From assembly GCF_017299535.1 (NCBI RefSeq), contig NZ_CP071238.1:4836001-4900000 (forward strand): 64,000 bases of DNA, in the 5' to 3' direction. Shown here one piece after another: positions 47,373-56,576 of the stretch. Under the pieces are notes generated by a model, which saw only the letters and a program-made list of their open reading frames with translations, made no database searches and had not been told where the DNA came from. The DNA comes from Serratia marcescens subsp. marcescens ATCC 13880 (lineage in GTDB: Bacteria; Pseudomonadota; Gammaproteobacteria; Enterobacterales; Enterobacteriaceae). Made by a program: the position numbers and the translations under genes. Every line of letters starts with the position of its first letter. Within the stretch, counting starts at the first letter, position 1.

Positions 47373-47971
47373 TGCAGCAGGAATGGCGGCAGGCCGTACA
47401 GGGCTGGCAAACTTACAGCCGGGAACTGGCGCAGCTGGGCGAGCGCCTCGACGCGCACACCTGGCAGCGGCTGCTGGGGCTGCTGGCCGGCTGCCGCGGT
47501 AAAATCGCCGTCACCGGCGTCGGCACCTCGGGAATTGCGGCGCGCAAGATAGCCCACATGCTGGCCTGCGTGGAGCGACCGGCGGTCTACCTCGACGCCA
47601 CCGGCGCGGCGCACGGCGATCTGGGCTTTCTGCGCGCGGACGATCTGCTGATCCTGATCTCGCGCGGCGGCAATTCCGATGAGCTGACCCGTCTGCTGCC
47701 GACGCTGCAGACCAAGGGGGTGCCGCTGATCGCGGTGACGGAAAACCCGCACTCCGCCATCGCGCAGGCGGCGCAGCTGACGATCGCCACCGGGGTGCAA
47801 CAGGAAATAGATCCGCTGAATATGCTGGCCACTACCTCGATCGTGCTGGTGTTGGCGATCTTCGACGCCGCCTGCGCCTGCCTGATGGCGCGCAGCGGTT
47901 ACGACAAGAGCGCCTTGCTGGCGGTGCATCCGGGCGGCGGCGTGGGGAAAAGTTTGCGAGAGGAAAACTGA
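47372..47971 (+). CDS. SIS-domain sugar phosphate isomerase (KdsD/GutQ-like, no CBS domains)
   Basis: A 199-residue SIS protein. TGVGTSGIAARKIAHMLACV, LISRGGNSDELTRLLPTLQ and the C-terminal AVHPGGGVGKSL are typical of the arabinose-5-phosphate isomerase group (KdsD/GutQ), but the C-terminal CBS pair is absent. It could interconvert ribulose-5-phosphate and arabinose-5-phosphate or act on a related phosphosugar. It overlaps the kinase stop codon, is preceded by GGAGG, and closes the operon. Confidence 0.75.
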   Translation: MQQEWRQAVQGWQTYSRELAQLGERLDAHTWQRLLGLLAGCRGKIAVTGVGTSGIAARKIAHMLACVERPAVYLDATGAAHGDLGFLRADDLLILISRGGNSDELTRLLPTLQTKGVPLIAVTENPHSAIAQAAQLTIATGVQQEIDPLNMLATTSIVLVLAIFDAACACLMARSGYDKSALLAVHPGGGVGKSLREEN

Positions 47972-47991
47972 GGGCCCGACACGGCGGGCCC
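47972..47991. terminator. GC hairpin between the SIS gene and rsmJ, possible terminator
   Basis: GGGCCCG (47972-47978) and CGGGCCC (47985-47991) sit between convergent genes. There is no T-run, so efficiency is uncertain. Confidence 0.4.
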
Positions 47992-47999
47992 GGCAGACA

Positions 48000-48746
48000 T
48001 TACAGCGGCATGTAGATATCGAAACGGTGGCTTTTGGTCAGCGTGGCGGCGTGCGCCGGCACGTCGGCCAGCGGCGGCGCGTAGTCCGGGCGTTTCACCA
48101 CCACGCGCTTGGTCGCCAAACGGCGCGCCGGTTCCAGCAGGCCGTCGGCGTCATCGTCGCTGCCCACCAGCGATTGAAACACCCGCATTTCTTTCTTCAC
48201 CAACGCGCTTTTCTGCTTGTGCGGGAACATCGGATCGAGATACACCACCTCGGGGCGCGGGCTGAGATCCGCCAGCGCCGTCAGGCTGGAGGCGTGCAGC
48301 AGCGTCAGACGCTCGCGCAGCCACGGGCCGATTTCCGCATCCTGATAGCCGCGCTGCAGACCGTCGTCCAGCAACGCCGCCACCACCGGATTGCGCTCCA
48401 GCATCCGCACCCGGCAGCCCAGCGCCGCCAGCACGAAGGCGTCGCGCCCCAGCCCGGCGGTGGCGTCCACCACGTCCGGCAGGTAGCTGCCCTTGATGCC
48501 GACCGCCTTGGCCACCGCCTCGCCGCGGCCGCCGCCGAAGCGGCGCCGATGCGCCATGGCGCCGGAGACGAAATCGACGTAGATCCCGCCCAGCTTCGGC
48601 TCGTCGCGCTTGCGCAGTTCCAGCCGCTGCGGGGTCAATACCAGCGCCATCGGCGCGTCGTCGTCGGACGTCAGCCGCCAGCGCTGCGCCAAAACAGACA
48701 AGGCGCCGGGATCGGCGCCTGCTTCACACAATAAACACACGCTCAC
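48000..48746 (-). CDS. rsmJ: 16S rRNA (guanine(1516)-N(2))-methyltransferase
   Basis: A 248-residue protein of the RsmJ family, close to the E. coli length of 250. The AdoMet-binding region [19 protein letters not shown] and catalytic-like [20 protein letters not shown] are present. It modifies G1516 of 16S rRNA. It lies immediately downstream of prlC on the same strand (8 bases), the same order as in E. coli. Confidence 0.95.
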   Translation of the reverse strand: MSVCLLCEAGADPGALSVLAQRWRLTSDDDAPMALVLTPQRLELRKRDEPKLGGIYVDFVSGAMAHRRRFGGGRGEAVAKAVGIKGSYLPDVVDATAGLGRDAFVLAALGCRVRMLERNPVVAALLDDGLQRGYQDAEIGPWLRERLTLLHASSLTALADLSPRPEVVYLDPMFPHKQKSALVKKEMRVFQSLVGSDDDADGLLEPARRLATKRVVVKRPDYAPPLADVPAHAATLTKSHRFDIYMPL

Positions 48747-48754
48747 GTGTCGGG

Positions 48755-50797
48755 TTATCCTTTAATGCCGTAATGGCGCAGCATAGCATCCAGCTGCGGC
48801 TCGCGGCCACGGAAGCGTTTGAACAGCGCCATCGGCTCTTCCGACCCGCCGCGCGACAGGATGTTGTCGAGGAAGGATTTGCCGGTTTCGGCGTTGAAAA
48901 TCCCCTCTTCTTCGAAGCGCGAGTAGGCGTCGGCCGACAGCACTTCCGCCCACAGGTAGCTGTAGTAACCCGCCGCGTAGCCGCCGGCGAAGATGTGGCT
49001 GAAGGCGTGCGGGAAGCGGCCCCAGCTCGGCGAAGGCACCACCGCCACCATTTTCTTCACTTCCGCCAGCGTCGGCAGGATCTGCGCGCCTTTTTCCGGG
49101 CTGTATTCGAAGTGCATGCGGAAATCGAACAGGCCGAATTCCAGCTGGCGCAGAATGAACAGCGCCGCCTGATAATTCTTGGCCGCCAGCAGCTTGTCGA
49201 GCATGGCCTTCGGCAGCGGCTCGCCGCTCTGGTAGTGGCCCGAGATAAACGCCAGCGCTTCCGGCTCCCAGCACCAGTTTTCCATAAACTGGCTCGGCAG
49301 TTCGACCGCATCCCACGGCACCCCGTTGATGCCGGAGACGCCGGCGGTATCGATCTGCGTCAGCATGTGATGCAGACCGTGGCCGAATTCGTGGAACAGC
49401 GTGGTCACTTCGTTATGGGTGAACAGCGCCGGCTGGTCGCCCAGCGGACGGTTGAAGTTGCAGGTCAGGTAAGCGACCGGTTTTTGCAGCGTGCCGTCGG
49501 CCTTGCGCAGGCTGCCGACGCAGTCGTCCATCCAGGCGCCGCCGCGTTTGTTCTCGCGGGCGTACAGATCGAGGTAGAAGCTGCCGCGCAGCTCGCCGTC
49601 GGCGTCGAACAGATCGAAGAAGCGCACGTCCGGATGCCAGGTTTCCACGTCTTTACGCTCTTTGGCGGTGATGCCGTAAATGCGTTTCACCACTTCGAAC
49701 AGCCCTTCCACCACCCGCTGCTCCGGGAAGTACGGGCGCAGCTGCTCGTCGCTGATGGAGAACAGGTGCTGCTTCTGTTTTTCGCCGTAGTAGGTGATGT
49801 CCCAGGCGTCGAGCTCGTCCACGCCATAGTGCTGTTTGGCGAAGGCGCGCAGCTGCGCCAGCTCTTGCTCGGCCTGCGGGCGGGCGCGTTTGGCCAGATC
49901 GCTCAGGAAGCCGATCACCTGCTCCGGGCTTTCCGCCATTTTGGTCGCCAGCGACTTGTCGGCGTAGGTGGCGAAGCCCAGCAGCTGAGCCAGCTCGTGG
50001 CGCAGCGCCAGCGTTTCCGCCATCACTTCGCTGTTGTCCCATTTGCCGGCGTTCGGCCCCTGGTCAGAGGCGCGGGTGGCGAAGGCGCGGTACATCTCTT
50101 CACGCAACGCGCGGTTGTCGGCGTAGGTCAGCACCGGCAGGTAGCTCGGCATGTCCAGCGTCAGCAGCCAGCCGTCTTGCTCTTTGGCCTGCGCCATCGC
50201 CTGCGCCTGCGCCAGGGCGCTTTCCGGCAGGCCGCTCAGCTCGGCTTCGTCGGTGATCAGTTTGCTCCAGCCCATGGTGGCGTCGAGCACGTTGTTGCTG
50301 TAGGTGGAGCCCAGTTCGGACAGGCGCGCGACGATCTCGCCGTAGCGCTGCTGTTTGTCCGCCGACAGGCCGATGCCCGACAGTTCGAAGTCACGCAGCG
50401 CGTTGTCCACCGCCTTGCGCTGCGGCACGCTCAGCGCCTCGAACGCCGCGCCCTCTTTCAGGCTGCGGTAGGCCTGGTACAGCCCTTCGTGCTGGCCGAC
50501 CCAGGTGCCGTACTCGGACAGCAGCGGCAGCGCCTGCTCATAGGCGGCGCGCAGCTCCGGGCTGTTTTTCACCGAGTTCAGGTGCCCGATCGGCGACCAG
50601 ATGCGCGACAGGCGATCGTCCGACTCCGCCAACGGCTGACACAGATTGTCCCAGGTGAACGGGCCCGGCTGCGCGACCACGCGCTCTACCGCAGCGCGGC
50701 AGTCCGCCAGCGCGGATTGCACCGCTGGCACGATATCTTCAGGGCGGATCGCCGAGAAAGGCGGCAGGGAAAACGGGGTCAGCAACGGATTTGTCAT
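48755..50797 (-). CDS. prlC: Oligopeptidase A
   Basis: A 680-residue M3-family zinc metallopeptidase, as in E. coli. The active-site HExxH is at residues 469-473 ([11 protein letters not shown]). It degrades peptides, including signal peptides, in the cytoplasm. It is followed by rsmJ and preceded by the HIT gene on the same strand. Confidence 0.96.
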   Translation of the reverse strand: MTNPLLTPFSLPPFSAIRPEDIVPAVQSALADCRAAVERVVAQPGPFTWDNLCQPLAESDDRLSRIWSPIGHLNSVKNSPELRAAYEQALPLLSEYGTWVGQHEGLYQAYRSLKEGAAFEALSVPQRKAVDNALRDFELSGIGLSADKQQRYGEIVARLSELGSTYSNNVLDATMGWSKLITDEAELSGLPESALAQAQAMAQAKEQDGWLLTLDMPSYLPVLTYADNRALREEMYRAFATRASDQGPNAGKWDNSEVMAETLALRHELAQLLGFATYADKSLATKMAESPEQVIGFLSDLAKRARPQAEQELAQLRAFAKQHYGVDELDAWDITYYGEKQKQHLFSISDEQLRPYFPEQRVVEGLFEVVKRIYGITAKERKDVETWHPDVRFFDLFDADGELRGSFYLDLYARENKRGGAWMDDCVGSLRKADGTLQKPVAYLTCNFNRPLGDQPALFTHNEVTTLFHEFGHGLHHMLTQIDTAGVSGINGVPWDAVELPSQFMENWCWEPEALAFISGHYQSGEPLPKAMLDKLLAAKNYQAALFILRQLEFGLFDFRMHFEYSPEKGAQILPTLAEVKKMVAVVPSPSWGRFPHAFSHIFAGGYAAGYYSYLWAEVLSADAYSRFEEEGIFNAETGKSFLDNILSRGGSEEPMALFKRFRGREPQLDAMLRHYGIKG

Positions 50798-50915
50798 AGG
50801 GCAGTCCTGATTAGCGTTGGGGCCCGCCGCACGGGCGAGCCTTAAAATGCGTATGAATCTCTAACATGGAGCCAGGCAGCAGGAAAATCAATGCCCGGCG
50901 TTGATCGTTCGTGCC

Positions 50916-51377
50916 TTAAATGGCGCTTTGGCGGATGCGGGCAGCCAGCGCCGCCAGCTGCTCGTCGTCGGCACGCGCGGCGTCATGGGAGGAAATATAG
51001 CCTTCGTAACGCGCGAAAAACTTCGGCGAGGTCGATTCGATCGGCCGCCACTGTTCCAGCGACGCGGTGCCGTGCAGCGGGATCAGTTTGGCGTGCACGT
51101 GGTCGACGCCGTAGCCCTCAAACACCATGCCGCAGCGGCCGACATCGTCGAACGCGCGATCCAGCTGCTTTGCCACCCGCTTGGTCGCCAGCATCAACGC
51201 GCTCAGCACCTCGTCCGGCAGGTCAAAGGCGTAGCTCGGGTGGTGCGCCTTGGGGATCACCACGCTGAAGCCGTCGGTGTTGGGAAAGATGGACAGGAAC
51301 GCCAAATGGTCGTCGTCTTCCCAGATTTTATGGCACGGCGCCTTACCCGCCACGATGTCGCAAAAAATGCAGCTCAT
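50916..51377 (-). CDS. HIT-family nucleotide-binding protein
   Basis: A 153-residue HIT protein. An N-terminal CIFCDIVAGKAPCHKIWEDD with zinc-type Cys is followed by the nucleotide-binding motif GVDHVHAKLIPLHG (HxHxx form). GGAG before the ATG at 51377 fixes the start; the frame open to 51518 is not used. HIT proteins hydrolyse or transfer nucleotide conjugates. It lies 16 bases after the ASCH gene and may share its transcript. Confidence 0.87.
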   Translation of the reverse strand: MSCIFCDIVAGKAPCHKIWEDDDHLAFLSIFPNTDGFSVVIPKAHHPSYAFDLPDEVLSALMLATKRVAKQLDRAFDDVGRCGMVFEGYGVDHVHAKLIPLHGTASLEQWRPIESTSPKFFARYEGYISSHDAARADDEQLAALAARIRQSAI

Positions 51378-51393
51378 CCTTTCTCCTTGTGAT

Positions 51394-51798
51394 TCACAGC
51401 GTTTCAACCCATTCGAACTCTTCGAACACCAGCCACATGTCCGGCGCAAAGGTGCCCTCGCGGGTGAAGAACGCCTGATGCCCCTGGCGCCAAAACGCCA
51501 GGCTTTTGTCGCCTTCACCCTCTTTGGCCGCCATCTCGGCGGTCACCCGATCGTAGCGCATCAGGCGCAGCGCCAGGGTTCTGATCACGCAGGCCGGTTC
51601 GCCGCGGCCATCGAGAACGATGCTGTAATCGCCGATCCGCGGGGTTTGTTCCCGACGATAGCTCGCATAGGAACTGCAGGTGGCGGTTTTATCCCCGCTC
51701 AGCACCAATCCCAGCAGTTCGTCGGCTAACGCCGGGCCGTCGCCGAACGCCCAGCGCGCCGCGTCGGGGTAATTCGCCAAAATCGCCTGTTTGCTCAT
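51394..51798 (-). CDS. ASCH-domain protein (YhfF-like)
   Basis: A 134-residue protein with the ASCH fold: LVLSGDKTATCSSYASYRRE, then CVIRTLALRLMRYDRVTAEMA and FFTREGTFAPDMWLVFEEFEW. The fold is related to RNA-binding PUA-like domains; E. coli YhfF is similar. The ATG at 51798 has AGGAC before it; the frame open to 51915 is longer than the family. A role in nucleic-acid or modified-nucleoside handling is inferred only from the fold. Confidence 0.75.
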   Translation of the reverse strand: MSKQAILANYPDAARWAFGDGPALADELLGLVLSGDKTATCSSYASYRREQTPRIGDYSIVLDGRGEPACVIRTLALRLMRYDRVTAEMAAKEGEGDKSLAFWRQGHQAFFTREGTFAPDMWLVFEEFEWVETL

Positions 51799-51933
51799 CG
51801 TCCTGTCCCTTTCTGTTAACGTCTGCGGCAACGGAGTCCGGTTTTTCCCGGCCAGACAGTTTATACTGTGCAGATTATAAGCCTTATTGCATTGAATGCT
51901 CCGTCTGCGGAGCACAAGGAACCGCCACCCGTC

Positions 51934-52776
51934 ATGTTAAGTTATCGCCACAGTTTCCACGCCGGCAACCACGCCGACGTGCTCAAGCACACCGTTCAGA
52001 GCCTGATCATCGAGTCGCTGAAGGAAAAAGAGAAGCCGTTCCTGTATCTGGATACCCACTCGGGCGCGGGCCGTTATCAGCTCAGCGGCGAACACGCCGA
52101 GCGCACCGGCGAATACCTGGAAGGCATCGGCTTGCTGTGGCAACGCGACGATCTGCCGGAAGAGCTGGCGGCCTACATGAGCGTGGTGCACAACTTCAAC
52201 CGTTCCGGCACGCTGCGCTACTACCCCGGCTCGCCGCTGATCGCCCGCCAGCTGCTGCGCCCGCAGGACAAAATCCACCTGACCGAGCTGCACCCGAGCG
52301 ACTACCCGCTGCTGCGCAGCGAGTTCCAGAAAGACGAGCGCGCCAAAGTGCAGCGCGCCGACGGCTATCAGCAGCTGAAATCCCAGCTGCCGCCACTGTC
52401 GCGCCGCGGCCTGATCCTGATGGACCCGCCGTATGAAATGAAGACCGATTACCAGGACGTGGTCAAAGGCATTCAGGAAGGCTACAAGCGCTTCGCCACC
52501 GGCACCTACGCGCTGTGGTACCCGGTGGTGATGCGCCAACAGATCAAACGCATGCTGCGCGATCTGGAAGCCACCGGCATTCGCCGCATCCTGCAGATCG
52601 AGCTGGCGGTGAAACCCGACAGCGATCAGCGCGGCATGACCGCCTCCGGCATGATCGTCATCAACCCGCCGTGGAAGCTGGAACAGCAGATGAAGAACGT
52701 GCTGCCGTGGCTGCACAAGGTGCTGGTGCCGTCGGGCATCGGTCACCATCTGGTGAACTGGGTGGTACCGGAATAA
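51934..52776 (+). CDS. rlmJ: 23S rRNA (adenine(2030)-N(6))-methyltransferase
   Basis: A 280-residue protein, same length as E. coli RlmJ. The catalytic motif DPPYE is in [15 protein letters not shown], and [14 protein letters not shown] is the AdoMet site. It methylates A2030 of 23S rRNA. It starts [20 protein letters not shown], which fixes the ATG at 51934. The order with gor downstream is the E. coli order. Confidence 0.95.
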   Translation: MLSYRHSFHAGNHADVLKHTVQSLIIESLKEKEKPFLYLDTHSGAGRYQLSGEHAERTGEYLEGIGLLWQRDDLPEELAAYMSVVHNFNRSGTLRYYPGSPLIARQLLRPQDKIHLTELHPSDYPLLRSEFQKDERAKVQRADGYQQLKSQLPPLSRRGLILMDPPYEMKTDYQDVVKGIQEGYKRFATGTYALWYPVVMRQQIKRMLRDLEATGIRRILQIELAVKPDSDQRGMTASGMIVINPPWKLEQQMKNVLPWLHKVLVPSGIGHHLVNWVVPE

Positions 52777-52906
52777 TCCCCATCAGGGCGCGGTTTGCCG
52801 CGCCCTGCGTCCACCTATCGCAGCCATCGACGCAATCTTTGCGACAAACCCCGGTCAGGCGTTAAACTCTTACCCTCTTCAAATTCACAACTCATGGAAA
52901 TCCCAG

Positions 52907-54259
52907 ATGACGAAACATTACGATTATCTAGCAATTGGCGGCGGCAGCGGCGGTATCGCATCGATCAACCGGGCAGCCATGTACGGCCAAAAGTGTGCGC
53001 TGATTGAAGCCAAAGAGCTGGGCGGCACCTGTGTAAACGTGGGTTGTGTACCGAAAAAAGTCATGTGGCACGCGGCGCAGATCGCCGAGGCCATCCATCA
53101 GTACGGCCCGGACTACGGCTTCGACACCACCGTCAACGCCTTCGACTGGAAAAAGCTGGTCGCCAACCGCACCGCCTATATCGACCGCATCCACAATTCC
53201 TACGACAACGTGCTGGGCAAGAACAAGGTCGACGTGATCAAAGGCTTCGCGCGCTTCGTGGATGCGCACACCGTGGAAGTGAATGGCGAAACCATCACCG
53301 CCGACCACATCCTGATCGCCACCGGCGGCCGCCCGAGCCATCCGGCTATTCCGGGCGCGGAATACGGCATCGACTCCGACGGCTTCTTTGAGCTGGACGC
53401 CATGCCGAAACGCGTCGCCGTCGTCGGCGCCGGCTATATCGCCGTAGAGATCGCCGGCGTGCTGAACGCGCTGGGCGCGGAAACGCATCTGTTCGTGCGC
53501 AAGCACGCGCCGCTGCGCACCTTCGATCCGATGATCGTCGAAACCCTGGTGGAAGTGATGAACACCGAAGGACCAAGCCTGCACACCGAATCGGTGCCGA
53601 AAGCGATCGTCAAGAACGCCGACGGCAGCCTGACGCTGCAGCTGGAAAACGGCAAGGCATTCACCGTCGACTGCCTGATTTGGGCCATCGGCCGCGAACC
53701 GGCGACCGACAACCTGAACCTCGGCGTCACCGGGGTGAAAACCAACGAACAAGGCTACATCGACGTCGATAAGTTCCAGAACACCAACGTCAAAGGCATC
53801 TATGCGGTGGGCGACAACACCGGCGCGGTAGAGCTGACCCCGGTCGCCGTGGCCGCCGGCCGCCGTCTGTCCGAGCGCCTGTTCAACAACAAGCCGGACG
53901 AACACCTGGATTACAGCAACATCGCCACCGTGGTGTTCAGCCACCCGCCGATCGGCACCGTCGGTCTGACCGAGCCGGAAGCCATCGAGAAATTCGGCGC
54001 GGACAACGTGAAGGTGTACAAATCCTCCTTCACCGCCATGTACAGCGCCGTGACGCAGCACCGTCAGCCGTGCCGCATGAAGCTGGTGTGCGCAGGTAAA
54101 GAAGAGAAGATCGTCGGCCTGCACGGCATCGGCTTCGGCATGGATGAAATCCTGCAGGGCTTCGCGGTGGCGGTGAAGATGGGCGCCACCAAGAAGGACT
54201 TCGACAACACCGTGGCGATCCACCCGACCGCGGCGGAAGAGTTCGTCACCATGCGCTGA
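52907..54259 (+). CDS. gor: Glutathione-disulfide reductase
   Basis: A 450-residue FAD flavoprotein. The N-terminal FAD motif is [15 protein letters not shown], the redox disulfide is Cys42/Cys47 in [13 protein letters not shown], and the C-terminal His439/Glu444 in [12 protein letters not shown] complete the active site. It keeps glutathione reduced with NADPH. Length equals E. coli Gor. A terminator follows. Confidence 0.97.
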   Translation: MTKHYDYLAIGGGSGGIASINRAAMYGQKCALIEAKELGGTCVNVGCVPKKVMWHAAQIAEAIHQYGPDYGFDTTVNAFDWKKLVANRTAYIDRIHNSYDNVLGKNKVDVIKGFARFVDAHTVEVNGETITADHILIATGGRPSHPAIPGAEYGIDSDGFFELDAMPKRVAVVGAGYIAVEIAGVLNALGAETHLFVRKHAPLRTFDPMIVETLVEVMNTEGPSLHTESVPKAIVKNADGSLTLQLENGKAFTVDCLIWAIGREPATDNLNLGVTGVKTNEQGYIDVDKFQNTNVKGIYAVGDNTGAVELTPVAVAAGRRLSERLFNNKPDEHLDYSNIATVVFSHPPIGTVGLTEPEAIEKFGADNVKVYKSSFTAMYSAVTQHRQPCRMKLVCAGKEEKIVGLHGIGFGMDEILQGFAVAVKMGATKKDFDNTVAIHPTAAEEFVTMR

Positions 54260-54292
54260 GGCGCAACCTCGCCGGGTTCCGGCGCGTAACAG

Positions 54293-54321
54293 GCCAGGCG
54301 CGAAAGCGTCTGGCTTTTTTT
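54293..54321 (+). terminator. Terminator of gor
   Basis: GCCAGGCGC (54293-54301) and GCGTCTGGC (54306-54314) around a GAAA loop, followed by a T-run. Confidence 0.88.
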
Positions 54322-54337
54322 ATTTATCTCGCTCGCC

Positions 54338-54856
54338 TCACGGCGCCCGGCGGTAATGATCGCGAAGAAACACCGGCAAATCGTTCGCCGGTGAAGCAAA
54401 GGGCACCTGATAGAGCATATCGCCGACAAAACCGCGATGATAGGTAGCGTGGTTGACGACATGCAGCACGATTTCCTGGCGCGTCATGCGGCCTTCCCCC
54501 CCGCCGACGAACTCGAAATGCACCACCTGCGCCAGCGCCTCCGGCGACCAGTTGTCCACCTGTTCGATATACCAGCGATCCATTTCCTCCACCGCGCACC
54601 GCAAGTCGTCAAGCGCAGGCGTTTGCTCGGTGTTGCGCGCGAGGTAGCCATGCTTGCGGCCTTGCAGATGGTGCCTGAAGATATCGTCCACCACATACAC
54701 ATGATTCAAGGTATGCACCATATTGCCGAAACGGGTCGGGCGCGGCCGCAGCGCTTCGCCTTCCGGCAAGGCCGCCACACAGTCAAAGGTCAAGGCGTTC
54801 GCCCAGGCTTTGTAACGCACCAGCATTTTCAAGGTATCGATGGCCGTTGCAGACAT
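54338..54856 (-). CDS. DinB-family protein (putative metal-dependent hydrolase/transferase)
   Basis: A 172-residue DinB-like four-helix protein with a probable metal-binding His triad: His in VHTLNHVYVVDD and two in VLHVVNHATYHRG. The typical ends KMLVRYKAWANALTFD and VGDMLYQVPF are present. Relatives include bacillithiol/mycothiol transferases, whose thiols enterobacteria do not make, so the function is open. The ATG at 54856 has AGGAG nine bases before it; the GTG at 54865 overlaps that site. Confidence 0.8.
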   Translation of the reverse strand: MSATAIDTLKMLVRYKAWANALTFDCVAALPEGEALRPRPTRFGNMVHTLNHVYVVDDIFRHHLQGRKHGYLARNTEQTPALDDLRCAVEEMDRWYIEQVDNWSPEALAQVVHFEFVGGGEGRMTRQEIVLHVVNHATYHRGFVGDMLYQVPFASPANDLPVFLRDHYRRAP

Positions 54857-54922
54857 ACTGCTCACTCCTTGTCGGATGAAAATCGATATTCAGCTCAGCC
54901 GCACGCGGTGCGGCGGCGCGTT

Positions 54923-55774
54923 CTACGCCGCGCCAATCCCTTGCAGCCGCCCTTCGACCTGCGTGCGCGTATCGCCGCCCACCCAAATCCGGCCGCTCGC
55001 GTCGCGGGTGACATGCACGCGTCCGTTGCGCCCACGGCAGCGCCCCTGAGCGGCGATATAGCCGCCGCTGACCACGCCGGTTGCGAACAACCACTGGGCC
55101 AGGGAGGCATTGAGGCTGCCGGTGACCGGATCTTCAACGATAGCGCCAAGATGATCGCTCAAAAAGGCGCGAACTTCGAAGGCTGCGTCACCATCGGCAT
55201 GTGGGCCGACGACGCCAATGTCGACCCTGCGCGACCAGCTTCTCGCCGGCGTCAGGGAAAGCACACGCTCGGCGCTGGCCAGCCGGATCCCCAACCACCC
55301 CGGACCGTTATCGATCCAGGCGGCATCGAGCGCCTCCTCAGGCGCGATCCCCAAAAACCGCAGCGCGTCGGCCAACGCCGCTTCTGAAGGCGCCCCGGAG
55401 CGAATCAACGGCGGCGCGGCAAAACACAGCCGTCCGGCCTCGCGGCGAATGCTCACCAAGCCCGCCCCGCACTCCTGGATGATCTCCGTCTCATTGCGCG
55501 GCATACCCTCCGCAGTAAGCCAGGCATGACAACTGCCGAGCGTCGGGTGCCCGGCAAACGGCATTTCACGATCCAGCGTGAATATCCGCACCCGGTAATC
55601 CGCCTGGGGGTGCGTCGGCGGCAGCAAAAAGGCCGTCTCCGACAGGTTGAACCAACGCGTCAAACGCTGCATGTCCTCCGTCGACAACGCTTCGGCGCCC
55701 GTGATCACCGCCAACGGATTGCCGGCGAGCGGCCCGGCGCCAAAGACATCCACCATCTGCATGCCAAAAACCAT
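54923..55774 (-). CDS. PhzF-family protein
   Basis: A 283-residue PhzF-like isomerase. The conserved AGNPLAVI appears as LAGNPLAVI, the catalytic Glu as SETAFLLPP, FTLDREMPFAGHPTLG in the N-terminal half, and DPVTGSLNASLAQWL in the C-terminal half. Outside phenazine clusters such proteins have unknown substrates. No phenazine genes are present here. GAGGAG precedes the ATG. Confidence 0.85.
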   Translation of the reverse strand: MVFGMQMVDVFGAGPLAGNPLAVITGAEALSTEDMQRLTRWFNLSETAFLLPPTHPQADYRVRIFTLDREMPFAGHPTLGSCHAWLTAEGMPRNETEIIQECGAGLVSIRREAGRLCFAAPPLIRSGAPSEAALADALRFLGIAPEEALDAAWIDNGPGWLGIRLASAERVLSLTPARSWSRRVDIGVVGPHADGDAAFEVRAFLSDHLGAIVEDPVTGSLNASLAQWLFATGVVSGGYIAAQGRCRGRNGRVHVTRDASGRIWVGGDTRTQVEGRLQGIGAA

Positions 55775-55807
55775 CGCTTATCTCCTCAGGTTAACGCCGG
55801 GCGTTCA

Positions 55808-56437
55808 TTACCCCCGCGATATCAACAGCTCCAGGCCCGCCAAAGCGAACAGCAGCGCAAGCGTTCCTTCAATCCAGCGCCTCACCCGGGTGTAAAACGC
55901 GATCATCGGCGCCGTTGAGAACAGCAGGGCATACCCCCCGAAAATCGTCACGCCGAGCAGCGCGCAACCGCCAATAATTGCCGGTAAAACCTGCTCAGGC
56001 GCGCCTTGCCGCAATCCCAGCGACATGATCGCCATCCAGGACATGATGGCCTTGGGATTGCCGAGATGCATCAGCACGCCCTGCCGATAAAGCGCCCGAT
56101 AAGGCCGCGCATCGCGCCCCGCGGCCATGCCCGACGTCGCGGCGGACGTGCGTAACGCGGACTTTCCGGCGCGCAGCGCCAGATACAGCATATACACGCC
56201 GCCAACGATCTTGATGGTCCACAGCGCCTGCGCATACGTGGCCAACACGGCGGAAAGGCCGGTCGCGGCCAACATCGCCCAGCACAGCGATCCGGTCATC
56301 ACGCCGGCGGCCAGCACCAATGCGGGCCTGCGGCCGTCACGCATCGCCACGCCCATGATCGCCATGTTGCTGGGGCCGGGGCTGGCGGTTGCGAGGAGAT
56401 AGGCGCCGTAAACCAACGCAAGCTGACTGACCATCAT
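55808..56437 (-). CDS. LysE/RhtB-family translocator
   Basis: A 209-residue exporter with about six membrane segments. The motif ATASPGPSNMAIMGVAMRDGRR follows the first helix and GNPKAIMSWMAIM lies in the middle. Members export amino acids. It is divergent from a MocR regulator gene that probably controls it; the interval contains a 20-base palindrome. Confidence 0.87.
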   Translation of the reverse strand: MMVSQLALVYGAYLLATASPGPSNMAIMGVAMRDGRRPALVLAAGVMTGSLCWAMLAATGLSAVLATYAQALWTIKIVGGVYMLYLALRAGKSALRTSAATSGMAAGRDARPYRALYRQGVLMHLGNPKAIMSWMAIMSLGLRQGAPEQVLPAIIGGCALLGVTIFGGYALLFSTAPMIAFYTRVRRWIEGTLALLFALAGLELLISRG

Positions 56438-56534
56438 GGAAAAACTCCGCTGACCCGCCTTACGGCCGAGCCGTTGTTGAAAACGCCGGGACTCCTCACC
56501 AACATAGTATGTGTTACACTTTTCGCCTATTTAA

Positions 56535-56554
56535 ATAGTGTCACGTGACACTAT
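56535..56554. promoter_or_regulatory. Perfect 20-base palindrome between the LysE and MocR genes
   Basis: ATAGTGTCACGTGACACTAT is a perfect palindrome centred 32 bases before the MocR start and about 107 bases upstream of the LysE gene. A related element, TAGTATGTGTTACACT, is at about 56505-56520. It is the likely MocR binding site. Confidence 0.7.
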
Positions 56555-56576
56555 ATTCTTTCTCCGGAGAGCGACC

